NCBI GenBank assembly: GCA_029204225.1
Contig: CM055102.1
Span: forward strand, 32,476,264 to 32,540,263
Source of the DNA: Diphasiastrum complanatum
Taxonomy: Eukaryota > Streptophyta > Lycopodiopsida > Lycopodiales > Lycopodiaceae
Direction of reading: 5' to 3'
DNA length: 64,000 nt
Below are positions 50,716 to 61,987 of the stretch, in pieces (position 1 is the stretch's first letter; each line of letters opens with the position of its first letter). The notes under the pieces were generated by a model. That model saw only the letters and a program-made list of their open reading frames with translations, made no database searches and was not told the origin of the DNA. Position numbers and translations under genes: made by a program.

Positions 50716-51501
50716 TCAAATATGTTGGTAGATTGGTTTGTAATAGCATGAGCTTTGTTCTGATAAAATCAAGCTCCAATGCTCTTCCACCTCAACCATA
50801 GTCAAATATTCTTTATTGTAGATAATTCTTATCTCCATTCGATTTGAGTGACCATTTAGTTCAAAGTTTTGATCCAGTGGTAGCCATGTACTTTCAATTT
50901 CCTTGTATCTCTGATAGCTAAATGTGAGACTGAGCATTTGGTTTTCGATATGATAACGGAAGATCATTGATGACTTTTTAATCTTGCATTCTAGGTCATT
51001 ATTTGTTTTACTATCCCAGCCTTGATCCATGAGATCTGACAAAGTCTCATCTGATTAGTCCTTGCAAACAAATAAAGTTGGTGTCCTTCAAACACTAGCA
51101 CTCGAGAAAAAATCAACAAATATATGTAATGAGATAAACCAACTTAGATGAACAATTTTTGAGCTTGTGCTTATCTTCATAGCATTTCTAATATCAATGA
51201 GTAGCTTGCATCTCAAGGATTCAGAAACAATGCTATCAGGAGCAGGCCACTCATCACTTTGAAAACTAGGAAATGGAATTGCTTTGAGCTTGCCAAAACT
51301 TCCATCTGTTTGTGGCGTATATAAAGATTCATAAAAATAGATACCACAATCTGCAAGTTCCTTTGGACTTCTTCCTCTGTATTGCAGCTTTCCAACATCA
51401 GAGTGAATCACGTCTAATATTCCTGCAAGTGATTGTGTGGGCTCCCATTCACTTATGCATGATGGATATAAATCTGAAAGAAAAAAACAATGTTGAAGCA
51501 T
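50716..51501 (-). pseudogene. Unrecognised spliced gene relic
   Basis: Two exon-like blocks on the minus strand. Block one starts after an acceptor (TTTCTTTCAG, 51488) and reads DLYPSCISEWEPTQSLAGIL, YFYESLYTPQTDGSFGKLKA and IPFPSFQSDEWPAPDSIVSE, ending at NAMK near 51177. There the donor looks mutated (ATAAGC where GTAAGC would be expected). Block two follows an acceptor-like TTTGCAAG near 51062 and, after an early stop, reads CKIKKSSMIFRYHIENQMLS and FSYQRYKEIESTWLPLDQNF. The block borders and continuous frames suggest a real former gene. I do not recognise the family. The first stop and the lost donor indicate a pseudogene. Confidence 0.35.
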
Positions 51502-51724
51502 TTAAATCATAATCTGAAGAACATCAATAAAGAAAACCACCTATGATTGCTATAGAGTGCATATGTTTTGATGTACTTACAATTATATTTTCGATGATCA
51601 TGAGAATTGATATCATGTACTTTGATTTCTGAATGCATATATACATGTTGTACTAAAACTTCTGATATCGATTGACCTCCTGGGGTAGTCTTAAACTCTA
51701 GAATTTTTGCTTTTCAATAAGATC

Positions 51725-52244
51725 TACAAAACGCTTGTAGGATGATAGTCTGATTAGAGCGTTGACTCCAGTAGATCTTCCTTGATGATTGGAAGTCAGA
51801 TGGTCAGTACTTTGAAAGCTGACATTCATCTACTTGATTAACTACATTTGTCCTACAGTAGGTAGCCGTCGTTCTTGCCAGTGAGTTATGTACAGAGGTA
51901 GGTGCACTGTCAACATCGCGACGTGGGTCGAATTTCTGAGTTGACAAAACAAAAGGGTCAAAATTTTACAAAGGTTGGAAAAATATACAAAGGGTCAAAA
52001 TTTTACACTGGGTCGGAAAATTTAGAATAGATTTGAACCGAACAGGTTTGAAAAATCTCTCTTTGATAAGATTGACATTGGTACAAAAAATAGGCTTGGG
52101 TCGAAAAAATTCAATCCTAAATTTTTCGATCCTTTGCTGAAAATTCGATCCTTCATAATTTTTGTGATTTTTCAAGAATAAGTATAAACAGGTTTTAGGA
52201 TGCTCATTACCTAATGGAATTGGGCTTGAGTATGAATTCCAACA
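51725..52244 (-). repeat. 3' LTR of the minus-strand Copia, truncated
   Basis: About 520 bases, homologous to 56303-56779. On the minus strand it begins TGTTGGAATTC right after the purine tract. Confidence 0.85.
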
Positions 52245-55200
52245 CTCCTCCTTAATGTGGATCCTGAAAAATTTTTGATCTTCAAATTTAACATATTGTT
52301 GAATATAAGATGATGCTCATGTGATAGAGCTTTGGTGAAGTAATCTGCTGCCTATAGTTCTGTCCTGCAGTAAACCAAAGAAATTTTTGTGCTCTGCACT
52401 TTCTCTCTATGATAGTGATATCGGATTTCGATATCCTTACTTCGGGAGTGGAATCTTGGATTCAGAGATAGTGCAATGGCACTTTAATTGTCATAGTAGA
52501 GGGTCGTTGGATGTGATTGAATCAGTGGATATCTGCAAGCAGGTTCCTCAGCCAAACTGCCTCCTTGGTAGCATTTGTGGCAGCTATGTATTCTGACTCT
52601 GTGGAGGATAATGCTACTGAGGTTTGTTTCCGGCTATTCCATGAAATTGGCCTTGATTAAACAAGAAGACAAATCTTGAGGTCGATTTTCTTGTGTCAAT
52701 ATGTCCTGCCCAAGTAGCCCTCCAAAATATTGGCAAATTGGTTGCTTCCATAGCAAATGTAGAGGTGCTTTGAAGCTTGGACATACTTTATGACTTTCAT
52801 GAGAGCCTTCCAATGAACTGGACCTGGATTTGAAAGAAATCGGTTGAGAGAGCTGATGGAATAAACAAGGTCGGGTCGAGTGTAGAGCATAACATACATC
52901 AACGATCCAATTATTGAGTGAAACGGGTATTGCTTCATCTCCTCCTTCTCTGACTCGGATTTTGGACATTGCTCCTTTGACAGCTTCAAACCAGGGTCGA
53001 GAGAGAAGTGGCTTGGTTTGCACTCGGCCATTCTATACCTTGCTAGCACATTGGTGAAATATCTCTGTTGACTGATGAAAATCTGCCTGCTGGGTCACAT
53101 TCAGAAAATTTGAATTCTGAAACAGTAGTGTGCAGGACCCATATCTGTCATCTTGTATTCCTATGCTAACAAGCATTTGGAATCCTTCAACAAATTTAAA
53201 TTGTTACTAAATAGTAACGTTTCATCAACATAAAGAGTGATGATTATGAAGAAATCTGATACAGACTTAAAATAAACATTTGAGTCTGCCGAGTTTGGAA
53301 TGAAACCATTTTCGATTAGAAATGTATTTATTTTCTAAAACCAAGCTCTTGGAGACTGTTTCAGACCATATAGAGCTTCATGAGTTTTGCATACCAGGTG
53401 CTCCTTGCCTTTTAGCTCATATCCTTCTGGATGTAGATCTCCTCTTCAATGCTGCCATTGAGGAATGCAGTTTGGACGTCCATTTGGTGAACTTCAAGGT
53501 CTACTGTAGCTACATAGAAAAGTAGTAGTCAAATTGAAGCATGCTTTAACATAGGACTACATGGTTCAAAATAATCCAGGTCTAGAATTTGTGAGAACCC
53601 CTTGGCAACCAGTCTGGCTTTGTATCGATTTACTTTGCCTTCAGCATCATACTTCACTTTGAAAATTCACTTACATGGGATCAGATTTCAATCCTTTGGC
53701 AGCTCACTTATAGTCCAAGTTTGATTCTTGATCAGAGAATCGAACTCTGCATCCATGGCAGCTTTCCATTGGTCAGCATCAGGTGTTGTCATTGCCTCAT
53801 GAACTATGTTCGGTTCCTGCACAAAGTAGCGGGCCGGATCATCCATGAATTGTGATGGAGGCTATCTTGTTCGATTTGATCTTCTGGGTTGAATTTCGAT
53901 CCTCTGATGTTGCTCGTTCAGTTGAGGCTCGGGACTCACCGTCAGAGCTAGTATTGATTTTTTGGTTTTTGAACCCTAGGATTGATTTTTGGGTTAGAAC
54001 CTTGCGTCGGATTTTGATTTTTCGACCCTTGGATCGAATTTTTGACCCTTTGTTCGGATTTTGACTATTTGAACCCTGGGTCGGATTTTTCTAGAGCTTT
54101 TTCCTTGTGATCGAAAAATTGGTCTTCCATGAATATGACATCTTTGCTCGTGAATGTCTTCTGATTAATCAAGTTGTAGAGCTTCTATGCCTTGTGATCT
54201 GGGGAGTAGCCTATGAAAATCGATTTTCTGCTTTTGTCATCCAGTTTCTCTCTCAGATCTTTAGGGATCTGAGCATAATGCATCCAAACACTCGAACATG
54301 TTTGAGTGATGGCTTCAAATCAGTCCACACCTCATAAGATGTCTTGCCATTCAGGGCCTTAGTGATGGATCAAGTAGGCAGCTATAGTGACAGCTTTTGT
54401 CCAAAATCTTTTTGGAAGAGAAGCATGCTTTTGGCACTCTCAACGAGTGTTCAATTTTTCCATTCTGCTACTCCATTTGACTTTGGTGAGTAGCTCGTGG
54501 CCTTGAACTCGGTGGAGATGTATTTTCCCCCTCCATCAGAACGTATGGCTTTGATTGGTCTCTAGGTCTGATTTTCTATAGATGCCTTGAACTGCTTAAA
54601 GAATTTGAAAGTCTCAGATTTATTCTTCAAAATGTAAGTAGCAGTTCTCCTAGAAAAATCATCAATAAAAGTCAGAAAATAAAGAGCTTCCCCTATAGAA
54701 GGAGTCTGCATTGGCCACAAAGGTCATTGTGTACAAGGTCTAGAAAATCTCTAGAAGTGTGAACAGAATCCGAACTGAATGGAATTCTACCGTGCTTGCT
54801 GATAATACAACTTTCACATGAAGAATCAGATTTGCTAATAGAAGGAAGATCTTGCACTAAGTTTTGATTTGACATTTGTTGAATACTTTCAAATTTAAAT
54901 GGCCTAGTCTGAAATGCCACAACATATGATTTAATTTAGAAGTAGAAATCAGAGCTTGACTAATTGTAGAGAAATAGTGACTCAATTTGGAGCAGCATGA
55001 GATATTCGAAGGTAATGAAAATACTACAGACCTGCTTTCATGAAGAAATGCAACAAAGATTTTTCAAAGGTAGCTCAATATTTTACACATTAACACTTGT
55101 GATCACGTTGTCATCTCGGGATTATTAAAGCATATGAGTTCAATTAACTAACAACAATGTATTCAGCAATACCCGCAAAATAAATTATCAATACTTTTGG

Positions 55201-55442
55201 TACTTTCTACTAGTTATTTCGTGCTATGTTATTACCAATTGTCTAAATTTTGGTACTATTTGGTACTATTTTAACACCAAGCTTAAACTATTTTGAACTA
55301 TTTTGGATATCAATTCTTAATGTGTGGTATCTATTGCCTTTGTTTTGGTACTATGTACCAATACTTGGTACTGTTTATATGCTCCTTCAAAATTGTGAGG
55401 GTAGTTTTTGGTAATGTCTGATATTTACCTTTTGTTTCTGCA

Positions 55443-55650
55443 GATATTTTTGTCCAAAATAAGTGTGAGGTTTGGTGCGAAGACTTAAAGGAAATTCCTT
55501 ACGTCAACGAGGATAAACTGGGGGTGCCAGTATTCCTAAAGAACTTGCGGGAGGTATGGAAATTATGGCCAGAGTTCGACGCATCAAACACCATACTTGT
55601 AGATGATAAACACTACAAGTCATTAAAAAACAACTACTAGAACTGCTTGG
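55443..55650 (+). pseudogene. Captured FCP1/NIF-type (HAD) phosphatase exon
   Basis: A plus-strand exon starts directly after an intron-like acceptor (TTTGTTTCTGCAG, ending 55442) and reads IFVQNKCEVWCEDLKEIPYV, VPVFLKNLREVWKLWPEFDA and SNTILVDDKHYKSLKNN before TAG. FCP1-homology phosphatases end in this way: a KPLFLK..L..LW segment, then N-T-x-L-V-D-D with the HAD motif aspartates, then S-Y-K-A-L-x-N. The nucleophile DxDxT region is not present. The intron upstream is AT-rich with repeated TTTTGGTACTATTT words, so the fragment came from genomic DNA rather than mRNA. It lies antisense inside the Copia element, replacing the gag C-terminus and protease. Confidence 0.7.
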
Positions 55651-56101
55651 CTATAAAATCTTTTGACCCTTCCGTAGAGTGCAATGCTGGCCCTCTAGTA
55701 TATGAAAGAAACTTTGTACCCGTGGCTCATGGGCTAGGTCCATGCACAAATCCCTATCGCCTTTTCTAGAATAAATTCTTTGTTCGACTGTGAGGACGAT
55801 ATCTCCCATCTAGTTGTGAACTACTTTGTTGATGTCGAATCGACGATGTCCCACAGTTCCTTGGCTAGTAGAACAACTCTCATCTTGAACTTCCAGAGAT
55901 GGTAGTTCTTTCCATTGAGCCTGTCAATTAGAGAAGAGCTAGAGGTAGAATCCATTTTTGGTATAGAATCGATATTGTTGGTAGAAACAACAATAGCAGA
56001 TTACTATTGGCTACACACTTGCTGATATGAGGTCTTGGTAGAAACAAGACTGATAATCTGCAATAAATATGCAGATTATTGAGCCACCCACTCTGATACC
56101 A

Positions 56102-56779
56102 TTTAGGACATTAGAGAAATTGATATCTTACAGCGGAAGTGTAGAGCTGGTGATGATAGCTTTAGATCGAAAATACAGTTAATAATCAAATCTGAGTACA
56201 TAAGCGTGAAGTTGGTGCAAAAACAGTGGGCTCTAATTAGTCTTCAGCTGAAAACATTGATGGCTGAGTGAACATTCAAAAACTACAACTTAACTACATA
56301 ACTACAAAACGCCTACAGGACGATAGCCTGATCAAAGCGCTGACTCCAGTAGACCTTCCTTGATGATTGGAAGTCAGATGGTCAGTACTTTGAAAGTTGA
56401 CATTCATCTACTTGATTAACTACATTTGTCCTACAGTAGGTAGCCATCGTTTTTGCTCGTGAGTTATGTACAGAGGTAGGCGGACTGTCAACGTTGCAAC
56501 GTGGGTCGGATTTTCGATGATAGTACAAAGGATCAGAATTTTACACTGGTCCGAAAATTCAGAACAAATCCGAACCGAACATGTTCAAAATCTCTCTTTG
56601 ACAAGATTGACATTGGTTTGAAAAATATGCTTGGGTCGGAAAAATTCGATCCTGAATTTTTTGATCCTTTGCTGAAAATTTGACGCTTCATAATTTTTGT
56701 GGCTTTTCAAGAATAAGTATAAACAGGTTTCAGGATGCTCATTACCTAATGGAATTGGGCTTGAGCTTGAATTCCAACA
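56102..56779 (-). repeat. 5' LTR of the minus-strand Copia
   Basis: About 678 bases between the primer site and the outer ...TTCCAACA end. The inner end has lost the canonical TG/CA. Confidence 0.75.
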
Positions 56780-56869
56780 CACTCAATCAAAATAGGTGTT
56801 AGAAATCCCTTTGGAGAGATCATTAGGATCCATTAGGTAGGTTTCCCTTTAATTGTCCACCTCCCTTGA

Positions 56870-57140
56870 GAAGATCAACCTCTTGTGGAGAAGATCTAGA
56901 TCCAAAAACATTGTAGGAAAGCTTGGCATGATTGAAATATCAAGATCAAGGATCTCGTCAAGGGAGAATTGGCCTTGTTATACAACGCCAAGGCACACAC
57001 AGACAAGCTCAAGTTTCAAGGAGATCTAGAAGGACCAGACAAGGTAATAGAAATCTGATCTAATGGTGCAGTCATTCTTGCCGACCTGCAAGGCAAAGAG
57101 AGTTTAGGTCCATATATAAATTGGTGACGTAAAAATCGAC
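56870..57140 (+). pseudogene. Ty3 integrase C-terminal (GPY/F-like) scrap
   Basis: The plus-strand frame reads KGELALLYNAKAHTDKLKFQ, GDLEGPDKVIEI, a stop, SNGAVILADLQGKESLGPYI, then N-W and a stop. Ty3 polyproteins end with a K-L...-G-P-x-x-V segment followed by a G-A-x-x-L-x-x-L-x-G segment, which this matches in order. It stands alone between the minus-strand Copia and repeat R1, with no other part of the element next to it in this orientation. Confidence 0.65.
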
Positions 57141-57214
57141 ATAATTTCATAGGGGTCTTACTGTTTATTATGTACTGGAGTATAATTTAAGAAAAATATG
57201 CATCAAGTAGATTC

Positions 57215-58845
57215 CATGAGAGAGATACACAATTTCACATAGTTCCTCTTGACAAAGCAAGACCAATCCTTTGAAGCCTTTATTCATAAACCAACAAGTA
57301 AAATATAGTACAATAAAGCACCATATAGCATAACCACTCTCAAAACGTCTAGCTAATATCTGCCACCATCCCACAACACAAAACCACATGAGTTAGTACA
57401 GTGGGGAAGACATCTGTCATAGCTGAGCGTTAGTTGTTATCCATGTCCAAAAGAAGTTATACTACTCATCAACATAAATAGCATTTGGAAACATAGTCCA
57501 GTCTTCCCAAACACAAAGATGATTTTATAGTGATAGGCCAAGCCCCTCCGTTACTGTATCAGGACAAGTGCCATGCTGATCAGTTTTGGGCATTGGTCTG
57601 TATCAGTTTTGTTTATAGCACAAGTATGAAAAGTTTTCATCGTATATATTGCTTATCGCTAAAAGACATGGTGTGAACATGTGTGCTGGTGTCAGAGCAA
57701 ATCCATGCTATTCTAACCCGTGTGACTTAAGAAACATCATGCACTACTGTCCATACTCCTGAGCATATCCATGCTTTCCAGTTGTATCTCACCATAGTCT
57801 GATATAACAACCGAATGGGTAGTAAATTAGCATACGCCATGGTTGAATAGTGTAGCTACGAGTAAACTTACGTTTATTGTAACTCCATATCCATCCCATG
57901 GTCTTTCTTGAACCCTTGTGTCAGATAGGCTTCATTTTATTGATGAGGTTTTTATGGTTTTTATAAGGTATCAGGGTAGATCCGTGCCATTCCAATCCTT
58001 CTGTAAAATCGTTTATCTTACGCAAATCCATGTTGTCCAAGATAATTTGAGAAGAAACCTTGCATTGGGACAATGTGGGTGTCATTAAACGTAAAAAAGT
58101 TATATTATCTATGAAGTGATACAGTCGAATTGAATAGAAACCAACTAAATTCTGTGTTTTAGGATCTTTATTAGTCACCTAGAATGGAATATATTCATGA
58201 AGAGACACCTTACCTTTTGAGCATAGGTGATGCTTGCAAAATCTGAAAATTGTTCGAAAAACCCTTACCTGGATGATTGTAGCAATGGTCTCTTGTGAGG
58301 ATGCCATGTTTAGTCCCCTCGAGTGCTCTTACTTCTTTAGTCTTAAAATGTTCATACCGTTATTGTCAGCCATTGCAAGAGCGATAATAAGTACTTTAAG
58401 GAGAGCCTATCATTCATAGCTTATACAAATTTGAAGCGAATGGTTCATGTGCATACCTGTGCAAACGCTTATCGCTTTATGGTTCAAAACCGAACCTAAT
58501 CGAAAATGAAGATAGTAGTAATATTCGATGCTACAGAGAGTGCAAGTTTAATTTGTTAGTGCTTACACATAGTATTCATAAGTATACAAGAGATGAATGC
58601 AAATACATGATACGAGCAAAACCACACACCGTAGGGTTGAAAGCAGATAACTTCAAGCCAGGGAGGGCGCCATCTCTTCCAAACTTCTTCTCATCGCAAA
58701 GTAGAAGAAACTCCTTCGAGAACATGCTACATATAGTGGTTCCGTATGAAGTATCGTGGAAGCTCCTCTTCAACCAAAAATGGTGGGAAAATTCTTTTTG
58801 AAAAAGTATCAAAACAGGATGGGTTGGCAAAAAAGTTTAGGACAC
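57215..58845. repeat. Dispersed repeat R1, copy 2
   Basis: Shorter relative of 25850-28092 in the same orientation. It ends at GACACTC, where the Ty3 LTR begins at 58848. On the minus strand ATGGCATCCTCACAAGAG (about 58305) opens a 13-codon frame followed by GTAAGGG. The 58-bp motif array of copy 1 is missing here. Confidence 0.7.
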
Positions 58846-58847
58846 TC

Positions 58848-60543
58848 TGTTGTAAAGCTGACTCGGGTGCACCCAGCGTGCCCTGTAAGACTCTAAGGGG
58901 TGACACTCTCTAAGGTCCCAGAGCAAGTTAGAACGTCAAGGACTGAGCCTTCGACCTGTGGTGAGCCAGTCAAGTAGTCACAAGTCATGAGCTAGCTCTG
59001 GAACTCGAGTCATGGCCTAGTCAAGAAAGCAAGTTGATTCGGCCGCCGGGACGGCTCCCGGGACCCATGTCCGGGATCCAGACTGATTCTGCTAGGCTTG
59101 CCAAGCTTAATCAGCAAAATAAAAACTAAGTTTTAAAAAGCGTACTTTACCAAAAAGCACTATGTTTCAAACTAGAGGGGGTGCGCCAAATCACAACAGA
59201 ACTATAGGGGGAGTCTGTCAGACAGAAACTTGGGCAGCTCAACCAGCGCCAGGAATCCAGTCGCCAGGTCTCAGCTCCCTCTACCAACACGAGCCAGGCA
59301 CAATGCCCAGCACATGTTGGTGGCCCCGAGACTGGTCAGTCTATGTATGAATATAACCTCTTCCAAATCTAATAAAGTTGATCCTTGGGGATGTTTACCA
59401 TTTCGGTTTCGCCTTCGAGACTAGTCCAAGTGGAAGGACCCTTACTACAACCTTTTTTGCGTCGCCAGCGCCTAAGGGTCCTGGTCATCGACGTGGGGCT
59501 TGCTGCTATGCCAATTGGTCAGTTTGGCGACCACTATGCCTTGGGTTTCATGTGTGGCTTGTCTTTGCCTTTGGTTACCTTTTGGGGATGGATTCTGAGT
59601 TGGCTTTCGGGTTGGTTGGGATTCCAGTTTTCTTAACTCTGAATGGTTAAGCTTGTTACTTTTCTGAGTTGGCTTTTACGTAAGTGCATGATGGATGAAT
59701 GTTAGACTTAAGCGTGTGTTGGGGAGACCGCTCAAGTCCCAGGGCCCTTTGAGACGCCGACGCAACATGTGGTATCAGAGCCGACTAGCCGGTCAGCTAC
59801 GCAAGTCTCACAGGGATGGCCACGTTTTGGGATTTGTCAGGACAACCGTTGCGCAAGGTGCTGCCCACAGTGTAAGCGCGGGTGCGTCTATGGTCGGGGT
59901 GGTCGGCAGAATGGGGGACTTGATGAGTCAATGTGCTGTCTTGAGGTGTAAGCACGATCAGTTCTCGTGGTTCGGGCCTGGCGCCGTCTGCACGTAGGAC
60001 AGATGAGACAAAGTGCTGCCTAGGTAGGTGAAAGCACGGTCTGTGCCTTGTGGGGTGCGGGGTGACATATTCGAACTGTACGGGTTAACCATTGATACAG
60101 AGATGCTGCTCGAATTCGGGTGTAAAGCACGGGTGGTTAGCTGCCGGTGCGGGATAGCTGCCGATTGTTTAGCTATAAGGGATATCGACCAAAAAGTGCT
60201 GGGGCGTGACTGAGGCAATGTGCTGCTTAATGGTGAAAGCACGGATGGTTCGATGGATGTTTCCCCGTGGGCTAATTTTGTGATAGATTTTTGTGTGGGC
60301 GCGGCTAGGCAAAGGTCCTACGTCCGGTCTCAGGGGGGTTTGTGGCTTGAGAGGGATCCTCTGTGTTTGCTTTGGTTGGTATGTTCCGTTTGTTGTGTGC
60401 TTGCTTGGACACAAATGACCTGGTTCCTACTTGGCTCTCAGGTGATGTGAGCGTGCTAAATTTGAGGAGGGGATATTTTCATTGAAGCTGATTTAATAAA
60501 GAAGAAAAGAGAGCTGTGGGGCCCGACCGACAGAAGGGAGAGT
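58848..60543 (+). mobile_element. Ty3 element B: 5' LTR and leader only
   Basis: LTR 58848-59767 (920 bp, TGTTGTAAAG...GACGCAACA), primer site TGGTATCAGAG from 59770, then leader to about 60543. It is the same family as element A but in the opposite orientation. The leader holds the five GTGCT/AGCAC hairpins at 59858-60242. It breaks off at GGGAGAG where the other leader continues into gag. What follows belongs to the solo-LTR family. Confidence 0.88.
59858..60242 (+). repeat. Leader hairpin array (GTGCT...AGCAC)
   Basis: Stem-loops at 59858-59879 (GTGCT/AGCGC), 59933-59955, 60013-60037, about 60103-60130 (left side weaker) and 60220-60242. Loops are mostly 13-16 bases, and unit spacing is 75-119 bases. 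Each stem is followed by GG or GA and unrelated sequence. The same order is kept in the two other leader copies. Confidence 0.75.
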
Positions 60544-60738
60544 TTCAAAGCACGTTTTTCTCTCTCTAGAATTTTCTCTTTCTAGAAAGTCATTTTCTCT
60601 CTCTAGATTTTATTGATCCCCAGGCTTCCTTTAATCATGCCTAGATCGTGTGAGGTGATTGCACATCGATCTGAGCTCTCTGGACTCCGCTAGAACCGAT
60701 CAAAAATTTTCAGCCATAGGAACTTGGCGCTGGCTGGA
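60544..60738. repeat. Fragment of the 1212-bp LTR family
   Basis: AAAGCACGTTTTTCTCTCTC through CAGCCATAGGAACTTGGCGC matches 41438-41625 almost exactly, in the same orientation. It is cut on the left by the Ty3 leader and on the right by Copia-2. Confidence 0.85.
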
Positions 60739-61388
60739 TGTGAAAGATTCAACTAGTTTCATCACATTTTGTAATATTTCCATATTTGGCATATTGAGGC
60801 CAAAACTTGTTTTAGACTTAGAGGTTGACTTTTCAAAGTTCATTAGTCTAAATTTCATTTGAATAAACACTTTTTGAAAGTGTGGGAAAGATAGAATGCG
60901 AGTTTGAGTAGATTCAATTTGAATAAGTTGGGTACATTGAATCTAGACCCAAAATTGGTAGGGTTAGCATTTTGGTGGGAAAGCCAAGTGGCCAAATAGG
61001 GTTTGGACCTGCTATAAAAGGATGTAACTCGTGGAGAGAGTCATCTTCTCTCTTCTCTATCTCATTTCATGCTTATACATGGTTCTCTTGGGTTCTACTA
61101 TCCATTGGTGCACTATCTTGGTGATTGCTTGCAATTTTATGTGTAGAATGATCTATATTTGTTATTTTTGGATCCACACGTGTGAAATACAATAGCTTGT
61201 TGGTTTTGTACGGACAGCAACAGTACGTAATCATTTCATTCAAGTTTGATCAAGTTCTATTAGTGTTTGCATCTCAAATTGTGTGTAGATGCTGATTTTT
61301 CTACATTGGTGAAATTGGTAGTGTATTTCTCTTTCTAACCAAAGATCATTCAAGTAGATTGGATCTTAAGGATCTAAAATCTTTCACA
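60739..61388 (+). repeat. Copia-2 5' LTR
   Basis: TATAAAA is intact at about 61014. The first 570 bases are nearly identical to the Copia-1 LTRs; the last 80 bases before the end are clearly different. Confidence 0.93.
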
Positions 61389-61987
61389 TGGTATCAGAGC
61401 TTGTGTTTCAGGTTATGAAGGAGAAAATCAGATCTATCAATGATTTGGTGAAGATATCAAGTCAAGAGCATGCTAGAGAGGATTCTACACCAAAATCGGA
61501 TTTTTGGCTTTTGTAGATTGGATCTTTTGTAGATCAAAACACTAAATAGGTCAATATACTTGTTCAATTCCATTTTCTGAATTCACATGCTGGATTTGGC
61601 CGATTTCTGGATCATTGGTTCAGCCTAAGTGGTGGCTTATAGATTGCATATCAAATTTTCAGCATTTGCATGTAGATTTGGAATAGTCAATTTTTTGTGA
61701 TTTTGTCAAAACCCTAATTTTGATTGGATCTCTAGATAGTGAGGTTGCTGGACTTCATTTGAGTGTATTTCAATCTTAGGAAGTGGCAAAAGTCGTTAGA
61801 TTGAGGATAGATCATAGGCTGATCAAGATTCCATGATTCTATGTGTTGATTTGCTTGGATAAGTGCTAGAAGAGAATTTGTGAGATAGTTTCAAATCTTG
61901 GTGATTTCTTTTGAAAGCATTTGTTTTGTTCAAAAGAGTGCTTTGTGCATTGAAACAGGTTGAAAGAGAAGATCGGGTCATTGCTAC

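Larger units (their letters stand above)
51725..56779 (-). mobile_element. Decayed minus-strand Copia element with captured host fragment
   Basis: On the minus strand: 5' LTR 56779-56102, primer site 56101-56091 (complement of TGGTATCAGAG), gag start ATG 55953 (LNGKNYHLWKFKM, LLAKELWDIVDS), captured sequence, pre-integrase (about 54930-54700, ISKSDSSCESCIISKHGRIP), broken integrase (54700-53900), RT (about 53640-52690, [11 protein letters not shown] and IIGSLMYVMLYTRPDLVYSI), RNase H (52640-52260, RFHSRSKDIEIRYHYHREKV), purine tract AAGGAGGAG, 3' LTR 52244-51725. Many stops and frameshifts mean it is dead. The 3' LTR lacks its outer part, and LTR copies differ at many sites, so this is much older than Copia-1. 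In the linker at about 53970-54090 GGATTTTTGACCCTTGG-like words repeat in tandem. Confidence 0.85.
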
